DNA from: HLUCCA09 sp965277275
Lineage (GTDB): Bacteria > Pseudomonadota > Alphaproteobacteria > Rhodobacterales > Rhodobacteraceae
Assembly: GCA_965277275.1 (NCBI GenBank)
Contig: CBDICG010000002.1
Coordinates: 2,108,001 to 2,172,000 of the forward strand
Length of the DNA: 64,000 bases
Direction of reading: 5' to 3'
Part shown: positions 52,274-60,987 of the stretch, one piece after another
Layout of the letters: every line of letters starts with the position of its first letter
Numbering within the stretch: the first letter of the stretch is position 1
Made by a program: the position numbers and the translations under genes
The notes under the pieces: generated by a model
What the model saw: only the letters and a program-made list of their open reading frames with translations
What the model was told of the DNA's origin: nothing
Databases searched by the model: none

Positions 52274-53551
52274 ATGGCTGCAACTGTCCTTGCCAATGCC
52301 CGCCTGATCGATCCCGAGGACGGGACAGAGGCGCTTGGCCTGCTGAGCATCGAGGGCGGGCATATCGTGGCCCGCGAGGCCACCGGCGCGGTGCCGCCCG
52401 GCGCGCAGGATTGCGGGGGGCTGTGCCTCGCGCCCGGGATCGTCGACATCGGCGTAAAGGTCGGCGAGCCGGGGGAGCGGCACAAGGAGAGCTTTGCCTC
52501 TGCGGGCCGGGCTGCCGCGCGTGGCGGTGTGACGACCATCGTCATCCGGCCCGACACGACGCCCGCCATCGACACGCCCGAGGTGCTGGCGTTTGTCACT
52601 CGCCGCGCGGCGGAGCAATGCGCGGTGCGGATCGCGCCGATGGCCGCGCTGACCAAGGCGCGCGAAGGGCGCGAGATGACGGAGCTGTCGTTTCTGCGCG
52701 ACTCGGGAGCCGTCGCCTTCACGGACGGGGACCGCGTGGCCTCGGACACCCGCGTGCTCTCACGCGCGCTGAGCTACGCACGCGGGCTCGGTGCGCTGGT
52801 GGTGGCGCATCCGCAGGAACCGGGCCTGTCAGCCGGGGCGGTGGCGACATCAGGCAAGTTTGCGTCGTTGCGCGGGTTGCCGGCGGTGTCGCCAATGGCC
52901 GAACGGATGGGGCTCGACCGCGATATCGCACTCCTTGAAATGACGGGTTGTGCCTATCACGCCGACCAGATCACGACCGCGCGCGCGCTGCCCGCGCTGG
53001 AGCGGGCCAAGCGCAACGGGCTCGACATCACCGCCGGGACCTCGATCCACCATCTGACGCTGAACGTGTTCGACATCGGCGACTATCGCACCTTCTTCAA
53101 GGTCAAGCCGCCGCTGCGCGATGAAGCCGATCGGCTGGCGATCGTCGAGGCTGTGCGCACCGGCCTGATCGATACGATTTCTTCGATGCACACGCCGCAG
53201 GACGAGGAAAGCAAGCGCTTGCCGTTCGAGATCGCGGCATCAGGCGCGGTGGGGCTGGAGACGCTGCTGCCAGCGGCAATGCGGCTCTATCACGCCGGTG
53301 CGCTGGGGCTGGCCGAGCTCTGGCGGGCGCTGTCGTTCAATCCGGCCCGGCGGCTGGGCCTGCCCGGCGGGCGTCTCGGCGTCGGGGCACCTGCGGATCT
53401 GGTGCTGTTCGATCCGGACGCGCCGTTCGTGCTCGATCGGGCGACCCTCGCGTCGAAATCCAAGAATACGCCGTTTGACGGGGCACGGATGGAAGGCAAG
53501 GTGCGGGCGACCTGGGTTGGCGGGGCGCTGGTGCATGGGGCGGCGCCATGA
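52274..53551 (+). CDS. pyrC: dihydroorotase homologue lacking catalytic residues (PyrC'-like)
   Basis: A 425-residue amidohydrolase-fold protein of the type I dihydroorotase family. The usual metal motif DxHxH reads DIGVKV at 58-63 (both His lost, replaced by Gly60 and Lys62), the substrate Arg is Gly64, and the catalytic Asp of the TDHAPH motif is replaced in SMHTPQ, with Met at 305. Later His residues (VAHPQ, IHHL) remain. It resembles the inactive PyrC'/PyrX proteins that stabilise aspartate carbamoyltransferase. An active dihydroorotase must be elsewhere. Confidence 0.9.
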   Translation: MAATVLANARLIDPEDGTEALGLLSIEGGHIVAREATGAVPPGAQDCGGLCLAPGIVDIGVKVGEPGERHKESFASAGRAAARGGVTTIVIRPDTTPAIDTPEVLAFVTRRAAEQCAVRIAPMAALTKAREGREMTELSFLRDSGAVAFTDGDRVASDTRVLSRALSYARGLGALVVAHPQEPGLSAGAVATSGKFASLRGLPAVSPMAERMGLDRDIALLEMTGCAYHADQITTARALPALERAKRNGLDITAGTSIHHLTLNVFDIGDYRTFFKVKPPLRDEADRLAIVEAVRTGLIDTISSMHTPQDEESKRLPFEIAASGAVGLETLLPAAMRLYHAGALGLAELWRALSFNPARRLGLPGGRLGVGAPADLVLFDPDAPFVLDRATLASKSKNTPFDGARMEGKVRATWVGGALVHGAAP

Positions 53552-53592
53552 GAATTCGCCTTCGGCGAGGATATTTGCAGCACAATGAAGCC
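53550..53592 (+). repeat. dispersed intergenic element, copy 7
   Basis: The hairpin TTCGCC-TTC-GGCGAG is followed by GGATATTTGCAGCACAATGA and AGCCC, between the dihydroorotase-like gene and plsY. The second half resembles copy 1 (CACAATGAAG). Confidence 0.7.
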
Positions 53593-53618
53593 CAAGGGTT
53601 TGGACGTGGGAGGCCCTG

Positions 53619-54224
53619 GTGCCGATAGTGGAGAACGCGCCCTTGGTGCTTCTGATCGTGGCGACGTTGGCGTATCTGTTGGGGTCGGTCCCTTTCGGTA
53701 TCGTGATGGCCCGGCTCTTTGGCTTGGGGGATTTGCGGTCCATCGGGTCAGGCAATATCGGCGCGACGAATGTGCTGCGGACGGGCAACAGGCTTGCAGC
53801 GGCGCTGACCTTGATCGGGGATGCGGGCAAGGGCGGGGCGGCGGTGCTGGTGGCGCGGGCGCTGGTGGGAGAGGACGCGGCACAGGTCGCGGGCCTGGCG
53901 GCGTTTTTCGGGCATCTCTTTCCGGTGTTTCTCGGCTTTCGGGGCGGCAAGGGGGTGGCGACTTTCCTCGGCGTGCTGCTGGCGTTGGCGTGGCCCGTGG
54001 GGGTGGCGGCGTGCGGGACATGGCTCGCGGTGGCTGCCGCACTGCGGTATTCCTCGCTGGCGGCCCTGGGCGCGGCGCTGTCTGCCCCGGTCTGGGCGCT
54101 TCTCTTCGGGCGGAGTGAAGTGGTGATCCTGACACTGGCGCTGGCGACGCTGGTGTTCGTGACGCACCGCGGCAACATTCACCGTCTCGCGGCAGGCACC
54201 GAGCCGCGTATCGGCAAATCGTGA
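53619..54224 (+). CDS. plsY: acyl-phosphate:glycerol-3-phosphate acyltransferase
   Basis: A 201-residue integral membrane enzyme that starts phospholipid synthesis with acyl phosphate. Conserved loops are GSVPFG near residue 22, GSGNIGATNVLRT near 43-55 and FRGGKGVAT near 108-116; about five membrane helices are present. It starts with GTG. Its TGA overlaps the GTG of the following small gene. Its partner plsX is not in the window. Confidence 0.95.
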   Translation: MPIVENAPLVLLIVATLAYLLGSVPFGIVMARLFGLGDLRSIGSGNIGATNVLRTGNRLAAALTLIGDAGKGGAAVLVARALVGEDAAQVAGLAAFFGHLFPVFLGFRGGKGVATFLGVLLALAWPVGVAACGTWLAVAAALRYSSLAALGAALSAPVWALLFGRSEVVILTLALATLVFVTHRGNIHRLAAGTEPRIGKS

Positions 54225-54508
54225 GGGATGACGACGCCGCGTTTCTGGAGGCGTTCGACCGGCTGCCCAACGGCACGTTCGAAGCTGACTACGACGGGCG
54301 GCGCTGGGTGGCGACGCGAAGCGGCTTTGCCGGGGCCCGGGCGGAGAAGCTGGTGGCCGACGCGGCCGACGGCACGGACTACATCTCCATGAACCTCTAC
54401 TGGCTTCGTCGTGGTGTCCGCCTTGCTCCGTGCGAGATGCCGGAGGCCAAGGTGCGGGCGTTCGTGCTCGGGCTGCGGGTGCGCGCGGGCGGGGCGAGAG
54501 TGCCGTAG
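54221..54508 (+). CDS. hypothetical protein downstream of plsY
   Basis: A 95-residue protein starting at a GTG that overlaps the plsY stop. No known domain is recognised; central features are YDGRRWVATRSGFAGARAEKLVADAADGTDYISMNLY and a CEMP segment. It has no signal or membrane helix. The coupling to plsY and the coherent composition support it as a real gene, and I recall similar proteins after plsY in related genomes. Confidence 0.65.
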   Translation: MRDDDAAFLEAFDRLPNGTFEADYDGRRWVATRSGFAGARAEKLVADAADGTDYISMNLYWLRRGVRLAPCEMPEAKVRAFVLGLRVRAGGARVP

Positions 54509-54584
54509 GGTCGGTTTTCGTACTTGCGTGCCGGGCTGTGCTCTTGGCACAAGACAAGTGGATGCAGCACGAAGGACGCATGTC

Positions 54585-54968
54585 ATGGGATTTGTAGACG
54601 CCGTAAAATCGGTCTTGAGTAAGTACGTCACGTTTTCCGGGCGGGCGCGCCGGTCGGAATTCTGGTGGTTCGTGCTGTTTGCGATGGTTGTCGGGATCGT
54701 CCTGAGCATCATCGATGGCGCTCTGTTCGGCTATGACGAGTATGGGTCGGCAAACGCCGTCCTCAGCGGGATCTTTTCGCTGGCGATCTTTCTGCCTTAT
54801 ATCGCTGTCGGCGTGCGGCGGCTTCACGACAAGGACATGTCGGGCTGGTGGTATCTGCTCGTGCTTGTCCCGATCATCGGCTTCCTCGTTCTGCTCTTCT
54901 TCTTCGTGCAGAAGGGTACGGACGGTGAGAACCGCTTCGGCCCGGATCCGATCGGCAACGAAGGCTGA
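54585..54968 (+). CDS. DUF805 membrane protein
   Basis: A 127-residue protein. The family opening YVTFSGRARRSEFWWFVLF, the central VGVRRLHDKDMSGWWYLL and a final QKGTDGENRFGPDP identify DUF805. About four membrane helices are present. GAAGGA lies ahead of the ATG. The function is unknown; the conserved Arg-rich motifs face the cytoplasm. Confidence 0.92.
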   Translation: MGFVDAVKSVLSKYVTFSGRARRSEFWWFVLFAMVVGIVLSIIDGALFGYDEYGSANAVLSGIFSLAIFLPYIAVGVRRLHDKDMSGWWYLLVLVPIIGFLVLLFFFVQKGTDGENRFGPDPIGNEG

Positions 54969-55136
54969 CCGTGGGACGCAGTACGCATTGCGCCGCTGTC
55001 GCCACGGCGGCTGCTCGGCGTATGCGATCTGGTGTGGCGCACAGGGGCGTCCCAAGCAGGCGTCCCGTGTCTCAGGCACGAGACCGGCTCGGGTAGCGAT
55101 GGTTGTGCGGCGCTAGCGCTGGTTTGGCGGGGCGGC

Positions 55137-56507
55137 CTAGTAGGCGTACTCCGCAAAGATCGGCTCGAGCCGTTCGCCCCAGTCCCCGTGGTAGCGGGCG
55201 AGCAGCTCGTCTGCCGGGACCTGACCGGACTCGATGCTTTCTTGCAAAGCATTGAGAAAATGGGTTTCGTCGGGAATGAGCCCTCCGGCACCGGGCATGG
55301 CACGGGCTTTGAGGCCGGACTCGGCGATGGCGACGGCCTCGCGCGCGACCTCGGTCAATCGGACGCCTCCCGCCTCACCCTGTAGGCCTGATACCGAAGC
55401 GGCGACGCGGAGGCCCTCGCGGGTTTCAGCGTCCCAGCCCTTCACGAGATCCCAAGCGGCATCGAGGGCGGACTGATCGTAGGTCAGCCCGACCCAGAAG
55501 GCTGGCAAGGCGCAGAGCCGGCGCCATGGGCCGCCATCGGCGCCGCGCATCTCGATGAACTTCTTCAGGCGCGCCTCTGGAAAGATGGTGGTCAGGTGGT
55601 CGGCCCAATCCGACAGGGTCGGCACCTCGCCCGGCAGCGCCGGCAGCTCGCCCTTCAGGAAATCGCGGAAAGACTGGCCGAGCGCGTCGATATAGACCCC
55701 GTTGCGGTAGACGAAGTACATCGGCACATCGAGGGCGTATTGCACCCAGGCCTCAAAGCCGAACCCATCCTCGAAGACGAAGGGCAGCATCCCTGTGCGG
55801 TCGGGGTCGAGATCACGCCAGACCCGGGCGCGCCAGGATTTGTGCCCGTTGGGCTTGCCCTCGAAGAACGGTGAATTGGCAAACAGAGCGGTGGCCACGG
55901 GCTGAAGCGCGAAGGCCACGCGCAGCTTCTGGACCATGTCGGGCTCGGAGGCGAAATCGAGATTCACCTGAACTGTACATGTCCGGTACATCATCTGCGT
56001 GCCGTGGGTGCCGACGCGGCCCATGTAATCTGTCATCAGCTTGTAGCGGCCCTTGGGCATGCGGGGCATGTCGTCATGGGTCCAGGTGGGGGCGGCGCCG
56101 AGGCCAATGAAGCCGACGCCGATCTCGTCAGCGACGGACTTCACCTCCCGCAGATGCGCATTCACTTCGTCACAGGTCTCGTGGATGGTCTGAAGCGGTG
56201 CGCCCGAAAGCTCCAGCTGCCCGCCGGGCTCAAGGCTGACGTTGGCGCCGTCCTTTTCGAGCCCGATGATGTTCTCGCCTTCGAGAATCGGGGCCCAGCC
56301 GAAGCGGTCACGCAGCCCTTCGAGCACGGCCCGCACGGAGCGATCGCCCTCGTAGGGCAGGGGGCGGAGGGTTTCCTTGCAATAGCCGAACTTCTCGTGC
56401 TCGGTGCCGATCCGCCAGTCGTTCTTCGGCTTGCAGCCAGCCTCCAGGTATTCCGCGAGTTGTTCCGGCCGCTCGATGGGGCCGCCGCCGGATTGGGGGA
56501 TGGACAT
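55137..56507 (-). CDS. gshA: glutamate-cysteine ligase, plant/alphaproteobacterial type
   Basis: A 456-residue enzyme making gamma-glutamylcysteine, the first step of glutathione synthesis. It belongs to the GCS2/plant-like group: WRIGTEHEKFGY near residue 31, the VSLEPGGQLELSG segment near 88 and TVQVNLDF near 167 line the active site. The start is the ATG beginning MSIPQSGGG with GGGAGCG upstream; the frame continues further without support. gshB is not in the window. Confidence 0.95.
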   Translation of the reverse strand: MSIPQSGGGPIERPEQLAEYLEAGCKPKNDWRIGTEHEKFGYCKETLRPLPYEGDRSVRAVLEGLRDRFGWAPILEGENIIGLEKDGANVSLEPGGQLELSGAPLQTIHETCDEVNAHLREVKSVADEIGVGFIGLGAAPTWTHDDMPRMPKGRYKLMTDYMGRVGTHGTQMMYRTCTVQVNLDFASEPDMVQKLRVAFALQPVATALFANSPFFEGKPNGHKSWRARVWRDLDPDRTGMLPFVFEDGFGFEAWVQYALDVPMYFVYRNGVYIDALGQSFRDFLKGELPALPGEVPTLSDWADHLTTIFPEARLKKFIEMRGADGGPWRRLCALPAFWVGLTYDQSALDAAWDLVKGWDAETREGLRVAASVSGLQGEAGGVRLTEVAREAVAIAESGLKARAMPGAGGLIPDETHFLNALQESIESGQVPADELLARYHGDWGERLEPIFAEYAY

Positions 56508-56569
56508 GGGCGTGCGCTCCCGATGCTGAAAAGCTCCGGTCCGCGTGGTGCGCTGCAGGGCCGCCACTG

Positions 56570-57100
56570 TCAAGGTCGGGGCAGGCTGCTCTCGGTCGCA
56601 GGTTGCGCGCGACGCCAGATCCGGCGCTGGCCTTGGGGCGGGTTTTCGACCGCGTCGAGAAATGCGGCAGGGCGGGCGCCGGGCAGGGCGGCGAAGGTGT
56701 CGAAGAGACGCTCGGCGCCGTGGGCACCGACGGGGATCTCCACGGCTGCCGCGTCGGTCTGTTCGATACGCCATACAAGGCCGCCCGGGCGGGACACGGC
56801 CTGCACCTCGGTGATCTCCGAAAGCGCGACGACTCCGCCGGTTTCCGGCCCGAAATACGCGATCGCGCCCTCGTCATACTGGACAATGCCCGGCGCCCCG
56901 TCGCCCGTGTCAAAGCGCATACGGCGCCAGCCGGTGAGTGCGAGACCGAGTGCAAATGTCAGCACCAGCCCGCCGAGAATACCGTAGAACCAGCCGCCGC
57001 GCAGCATGACCCATGTGCCGAACGCCACACCGGCCAGGCTGAGCGCGACCTCGCGCCACCGCGTCAGCGTCGCCATTGCTTCGGGACGAATAAAGCTCAT
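56570..57100 (-). CDS. hypothetical membrane protein, two helices
   Basis: A 176-residue protein not assigned to a family. Two adjacent membrane helices (about residues 18-58) precede a soluble domain (VALSEITEVQAV). This layout is like small PH/YcxB-type membrane proteins, but the match is not strong. The ATG at 57100 starts MSFIRPEAMATLTRW. It lies 62 bases after gshA upstream and 22 bases after rsmE, all on the minus strand, so it is probably in one operon with rsmE and gshA. Confidence 0.7.
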   Translation of the reverse strand: MSFIRPEAMATLTRWREVALSLAGVAFGTWVMLRGGWFYGILGGLVLTFALGLALTGWRRMRFDTGDGAPGIVQYDEGAIAYFGPETGGVVALSEITEVQAVSRPGGLVWRIEQTDAAAVEIPVGAHGAERLFDTFAALPGARPAAFLDAVENPPQGQRRIWRRAQPATESSLPRP

Positions 57101-57122
57101 GCCGACTCTCTCGCGTCGTCGT

Positions 57123-57842
57123 TCATCGCCAATCTCCCAGCGCGTCTTGCCAGAGGGTGAGGGCGGCAACAGCCGCCGTGTCGGCCCGAAGAATGCGCGG
57201 GCCCAGTGAAACCGGATGCGCCTGGTCCATGCCCGCAAGCCGCATGCGCTCGGGCTCCGAAAATCCGCCCTCCGGACCGATGAGGATCGCCCAGGGACCG
57301 GCTGGCCCGCTGAGGATCTCCTCGCGGCGACCGGCCAGTTGTTCATCGCAGAACATCAGGTGCCGCGCGCCGGGCCATGTGTCGAGCACCTCGCCGAGGC
57401 GCGTGAGCTCAGCGACTTCGGGCACGAAGGTTCCGCCGCATTGCTCAGCGGCTTCCACCGCGTGGGCCTGGAGCCGGTCACGGCGGATGCGCTCGGCGTT
57501 GGTGAAGTCGGTCTGCACCGGCAGGATGCGCGCCGCCCCCATCTCGGCGGCCTTCTCGACGATGAAATCCGTGCGGGTTTTCTTGATCGGAGCGAAGAGC
57601 AGCCAGAGATCGGGCGGCATCTGGAGCGGTCGTGTCTGCGTGTCGACGCGCAAGCTGCCGCCGCGTTTGCCAGCCTCGACAACCTCCGCCCGCCACTCCC
57701 CGGTCTGGCCGTCGAAGAGAGAGACGCTAGCTCCTGCCCCAAGGCGCATGACGCCAAAGAGGTAGTGCGCCTGTTCCCGGGACAGCGCGAGGGTTTGCCC
57801 CTCCCCGAGCCTCTGGCTTACATAGAGCCTAACCTGTCCCAT
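57123..57842 (-). CDS. rsmE: 16S rRNA (uracil1498-N3)-methyltransferase
   Basis: A 239-residue SPOUT methyltransferase. An N-terminal PUA-like RNA-binding domain precedes the trefoil-knot catalytic domain, with LIGPEGGFSEPE near residue 190 and LGPRILRADTAAVAAL near 215-230. The chosen ATG begins MGQVRLYV. It is divergent from ubiA, with 45 bases between the two start codons, and leads the run into the small membrane protein and gshA. Confidence 0.95.
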   Translation of the reverse strand: MGQVRLYVSQRLGEGQTLALSREQAHYLFGVMRLGAGASVSLFDGQTGEWRAEVVEAGKRGGSLRVDTQTRPLQMPPDLWLLFAPIKKTRTDFIVEKAAEMGAARILPVQTDFTNAERIRRDRLQAHAVEAAEQCGGTFVPEVAELTRLGEVLDTWPGARHLMFCDEQLAGRREEILSGPAGPWAILIGPEGGFSEPERMRLAGMDQAHPVSLGPRILRADTAAVAALTLWQDALGDWR

Positions 57843-57887
57843 GGCCTTGCCACCGGCCTCCTGTTCCACTTTGCGAGCCCTGCCCAC

Positions 57888-58865
57888 ATGACCCCATCCG
57901 AGCCCCCCGCACAATCCGGAACGGAAACCGACGGCCGCGTTGCCGACGCCGTCGCGGAGAACTGGGTCGACACGAAGGCGCCCGCCGCTTGGCGCCCCTA
58001 CCTGCGCTTGTCACGCGCGGATCGTCCCATCGGGACATGGTTGCTGCTGCTGCCCTGTTGGTGGTCGGTCTTCGCTGCGGCCCATTCCGTAGGCTGGCAG
58101 GTGCACCACGCCTGGATTCTGGCGGGCTGCGGCATTGGCGCGATCCTGATGCGGGGAGCAGGCTGCACCTGGAACGACCTGACCGACCGCGAATTCGACG
58201 GCAGCGTCGAACGCACGCGCTCCCGCCCGCTCCCGTCCGGACAGGTGACACCCCGCCAGGCGCTGATCTGGGCCGTGGCCCAGTCGCTCGCCGCCTTTCT
58301 GATCCTGATCACCTTTCACCCATTGGCGATCGGGTTGGGGGTGGCATCGCTCGCGCTCGTCGCGGTCTATCCCTTTGCCAAGCGCTTCACGTGGTGGCCG
58401 CAAGTGTTCCTTGGCCTCGCGTTCAACTGGGGGGCGCTCCTGGCGTGGGCAGCAGCGACGGGCAGCCTCGGCTGGGCGCCGGTGATGCTCTACCTCGCTG
58501 GGATCGCGTGGACGTTGTTCTACGACACGATCTACGCCCACCAGGACAAGGAAGACGACGCGCTGATCGGGGTGAAATCCACCGCCCGCCTGTTTGGCGC
58601 GGCGACGTTGCCATGGCTCCGCGCCTTCATGATGGCCACCGTGCTCTTTCTGACGGTCGGCGTCATTCTGGCGGTCGCTCCGTCGGGCAACCCACTCGCT
58701 CTGGCCGTCGCCGTCCTCGGAGCGGGAGCTGTGGGGTGGCACCTTGTCTGGCAGGTGAGCCGCCTCGACATCGATGATCCGGAGCTTTGCCTGACGATCT
58801 TCCGGTCAAACCGCGACGCGGGCCTCATCCCCGTGGCCGCGCTCGCGTTCGGCCTCGTTCTCTAG
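57888..58865 (+). CDS. ubiA: 4-hydroxybenzoate octaprenyltransferase
   Basis: A 325-residue membrane prenyltransferase of ubiquinone synthesis. The first Asp-rich motif is NDLTDREFDGSVERTRSRPLP near residues 91-111 and the second YDTIYAHQDKEDD near 210-222; about eight membrane helices are present. The frame is open far upstream but MTPSEPPAQSG is the natural start. It faces away from rsmE and converges on the malyl-CoA lyase gene. Confidence 0.95.
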   Translation: MTPSEPPAQSGTETDGRVADAVAENWVDTKAPAAWRPYLRLSRADRPIGTWLLLLPCWWSVFAAAHSVGWQVHHAWILAGCGIGAILMRGAGCTWNDLTDREFDGSVERTRSRPLPSGQVTPRQALIWAVAQSLAAFLILITFHPLAIGLGVASLALVAVYPFAKRFTWWPQVFLGLAFNWGALLAWAAATGSLGWAPVMLYLAGIAWTLFYDTIYAHQDKEDDALIGVKSTARLFGAATLPWLRAFMMATVLFLTVGVILAVAPSGNPLALAVAVLGAGAVGWHLVWQVSRLDIDDPELCLTIFRSNRDAGLIPVAALAFGLVL

Positions 58866-58886
58866 CGCTTCGGTTCGGGTGGAGGG

Positions 58887-58908
58887 CGAAAATTCGTACG
58901 AATTTTCG
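58887..58908. terminator. 22-bp perfect palindrome between convergent genes
   Basis: CGAAAATTCGT followed by its exact reverse complement, between the ubiA and malyl-CoA lyase stops. The A/T blocks of its sister at 33414-33435 are arranged the other way round. A two-way terminator is the simplest reading. Confidence 0.6.
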
Positions 58909-58973
58909 TGGCAGTTCCACTCCGTCGCGCGGGGCCAGAAACGCTTACTGCGCTCTGGCCCACGCGGACGGCC

Positions 58974-59930
58974 CTAGTCTTCGATCATCTCGGCAGCTTT
59001 GACGACCACCTCGGCTTGCTTGATCGAAGCGATATCGATCAGCCGGCCCTTGTACGTCGTTGCCCCCTTGCCCTCTGCCTTCGCCTGCTCCATCGCCGCG
59101 AGGATCTCGCGCGCCTCCTGCACTTTTTCTGGCGATGGCGTGAAGATCTCGTTGACCGCATCGACCTGGTTGGGGTGGATCGCCCACTTTCCGACCATGC
59201 CCAGCGTCGCGACCCGCAGCGCCTGCGCCTTGAACCCGTCGGGATCGGAAAAATCGCCGAACGGACCATCGACAGGCAGCACGCCGTGTGTCCGGCACGC
59301 CGCGACAATCTGGGCCGTCGCCCAGTGCCAGGGGTCCGGCCAGTAGTTCTGGCCTTCGTGCACCATGTAGTAGTTCTCCTGCGTCCCTCCGATGCCGGTT
59401 GTCTGCATTCCCATGAAGGCCGCGAAATCCGCCGCACCCAGCGAGATCGCAACCATCCGGGGCGATGCGGCGGCGATCTCCTCGACGTGGCATATTCCGG
59501 CCGCCGTCTCGACAATGCATTCGAACTGCAGCTTCTTTGTGCGCCCCATCGCCATTTCGATGGAGGAGACGAGCGCATCCACGGCATAAACGTCTTCCGC
59601 GCAGCCCGCCTTGGGGATCATGATCCGGTCCAGGCGATCCGACCCTTTTTCCAGCAGGTCCACAACATCCCGGTACCAATACCCGCTATCGAGCCCGTTG
59701 ATCCGGACGGAAAGCGACTTCCTGCCCCAATCGATGTCGTGCGTTGCCGCCACAGCCGCGTCCCGGGCCTTGGCTTTGTCGTCGGGCGCGACGCTGTCCT
59801 CTAGGTCGATGTTGATCACGTCCGCCGCCGAGCTGGCCATCTTATCGAAGAGCTCAGGCCGCGACCCCGGACCAAAGAGCTGGCAGCGGTTGGGGATCGC
59901 CGGTGCGGGCGGTTGGATACGGAAGCTCAT
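58974..59930 (-). CDS. mcl: L-malyl-CoA/beta-methylmalyl-CoA lyase
   Basis: A 318-residue CitE-like lyase, the length of the Rhodobacter Mcl1 enzyme. It cleaves or forms malyl-CoA and beta-methylmalyl-CoA in glyoxylate/acetyl-CoA assimilation. Active-site features are the N-terminal RCQLFGPGSRPELF, the metal-binding INIDLEDSVAPDDK (Glu and Asp near residues 41-42), an FECIVETAAG Glu near 138 and GAADFAAFMG near 165. TTGCG-containing repeats lie just upstream. Other ethylmalonyl-CoA pathway genes are not in view. Confidence 0.94.
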   Translation of the reverse strand: MSFRIQPPAPAIPNRCQLFGPGSRPELFDKMASSAADVINIDLEDSVAPDDKAKARDAAVAATHDIDWGRKSLSVRINGLDSGYWYRDVVDLLEKGSDRLDRIMIPKAGCAEDVYAVDALVSSIEMAMGRTKKLQFECIVETAAGICHVEEIAAASPRMVAISLGAADFAAFMGMQTTGIGGTQENYYMVHEGQNYWPDPWHWATAQIVAACRTHGVLPVDGPFGDFSDPDGFKAQALRVATLGMVGKWAIHPNQVDAVNEIFTPSPEKVQEAREILAAMEQAKAEGKGATTYKGRLIDIASIKQAEVVVKAAEMIED

Positions 59931-59937
59931 GGGCAAT

Positions 59938-60000
59938 CCTCGCAAGGAAGTTTCGCAAAAGATGCCGCAGCGGTTATATCCTTGCGCGACCAGTCGCAAG
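59938..60000 (-). promoter_or_regulatory. repeated TTGCG sites upstream of mcl
   Basis: On the minus strand four TTGCG units occur, including the inverted pair CTTGCG-N8-CGCAAG at 59981-60000 and TTTTGCGAAAC near 59950. Regulators of acyl-CoA assimilation in this group bind TTTGC/GCAAA-type sites. They lie 10 to 70 bases before the mcl start. Confidence 0.45.
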
Positions 60001-60036
60001 CCGTTTCTGCACCCGCACAATGCGTGGGTTGCCGCC

Positions 60037-60783
60037 CTATCCTTCGGAGGCGGTGCTCTGGTCTGGATCGGCAGAGGGCGCGACGGCCGCCCGCAGCGCA
60101 CCGTCAAGCCAAAGCCGACCGGTGTCGATCACCCCGACATACGCGTCGAACGCCGGTGCGAACGCTGGAACAGCGGATGCGATACGCGGCCCCTGCGCAT
60201 ACAGAATGGTCAGGATAGCGAAGATCCCGACCGCGATGCCAAAGCCCATGCGCGCACTTCGTGCCTCGCGGGCGCGCCGTTGCGCCGTGGCCACCGGGGA
60301 AGGGTCGTCGCCATGGTCAGGGCTGGATGCGATTGCGGAGTTGATCTCTTCGATGTCTGGCAGCAGAGAGCGGCGCGGCGCGGCGCGTCGGCCCCGCTCC
60401 GCATCTGAGATCGGCGACACCGGTGGCGTTTCCCGTGCAGGGCTCTCGGCGGGGTCGTCCGATCCACCCTGAGGCTGGGCCGACGGCATTGGTGGCGCTG
60501 GAATGTCCAGCTCCTGCTGGCTCTCCAGCGGGGCGCGATCTGTGGCCCGCGCGGCCCGCTCGCGCGCGGCTTCCTCGCGCAGGATCCGCATCGCCTCGGG
60601 GTCCGGAGGCCGGCGCGGGAGCATCTCCTCCGCCGCCGGCTCTTCTTCTTCGAGGGCCAGTTCGGGAGGCTGCTGAAACCAGGTATTGCCGCAACTGGAG
60701 CACTGCACATCGCGACCATCCTGCGGAATGACCGCTGGATCGACCGCGTATTGCGCGCCGCAATTCGGGCAAGTTAGTCTCAT
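60037..60783 (-). CDS. zinc-ribbon (MJ0042-type) membrane protein
   Basis: A 248-residue protein. The N-terminal zinc ribbon MRLTCPNCGAQY ... CSSCGNTW has CPNC at 5-8 and CSSC near 29-32. A long acidic/Pro-rich region follows, and one membrane helix spans about residues 178-196. It is a common alphaproteobacterial predicted zinc-finger protein of unknown role. The frame extends upstream of the ATG by 39 bases without support. It is divergent from plsC across about 200 bases. Confidence 0.85.
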   Translation of the reverse strand: MRLTCPNCGAQYAVDPAVIPQDGRDVQCSSCGNTWFQQPPELALEEEEPAAEEMLPRRPPDPEAMRILREEAARERAARATDRAPLESQQELDIPAPPMPSAQPQGGSDDPAESPARETPPVSPISDAERGRRAAPRRSLLPDIEEINSAIASSPDHGDDPSPVATAQRRAREARSARMGFGIAVGIFAILTILYAQGPRIASAVPAFAPAFDAYVGVIDTGRLWLDGALRAAVAPSADPDQSTASEG

Positions 60784-60987
60784 AACCCTCCGCCGCCTCT
60801 GTCCTGAGGCTGTTGGCATCATATCGGTGAGCGGTGGCGAGGTTCAAAGGAATTACGACAACAATTTGAGCGAACCCGAATTGTTGTTTCCATAAGGGGC
60901 ACAATCGACACAGCGGGGCCCTTGGCCAGAGGCCACCCCTGCGGCGATCCGACTTGCAGCGCGGCGCGAAGTGCGGAAAATAATCCC

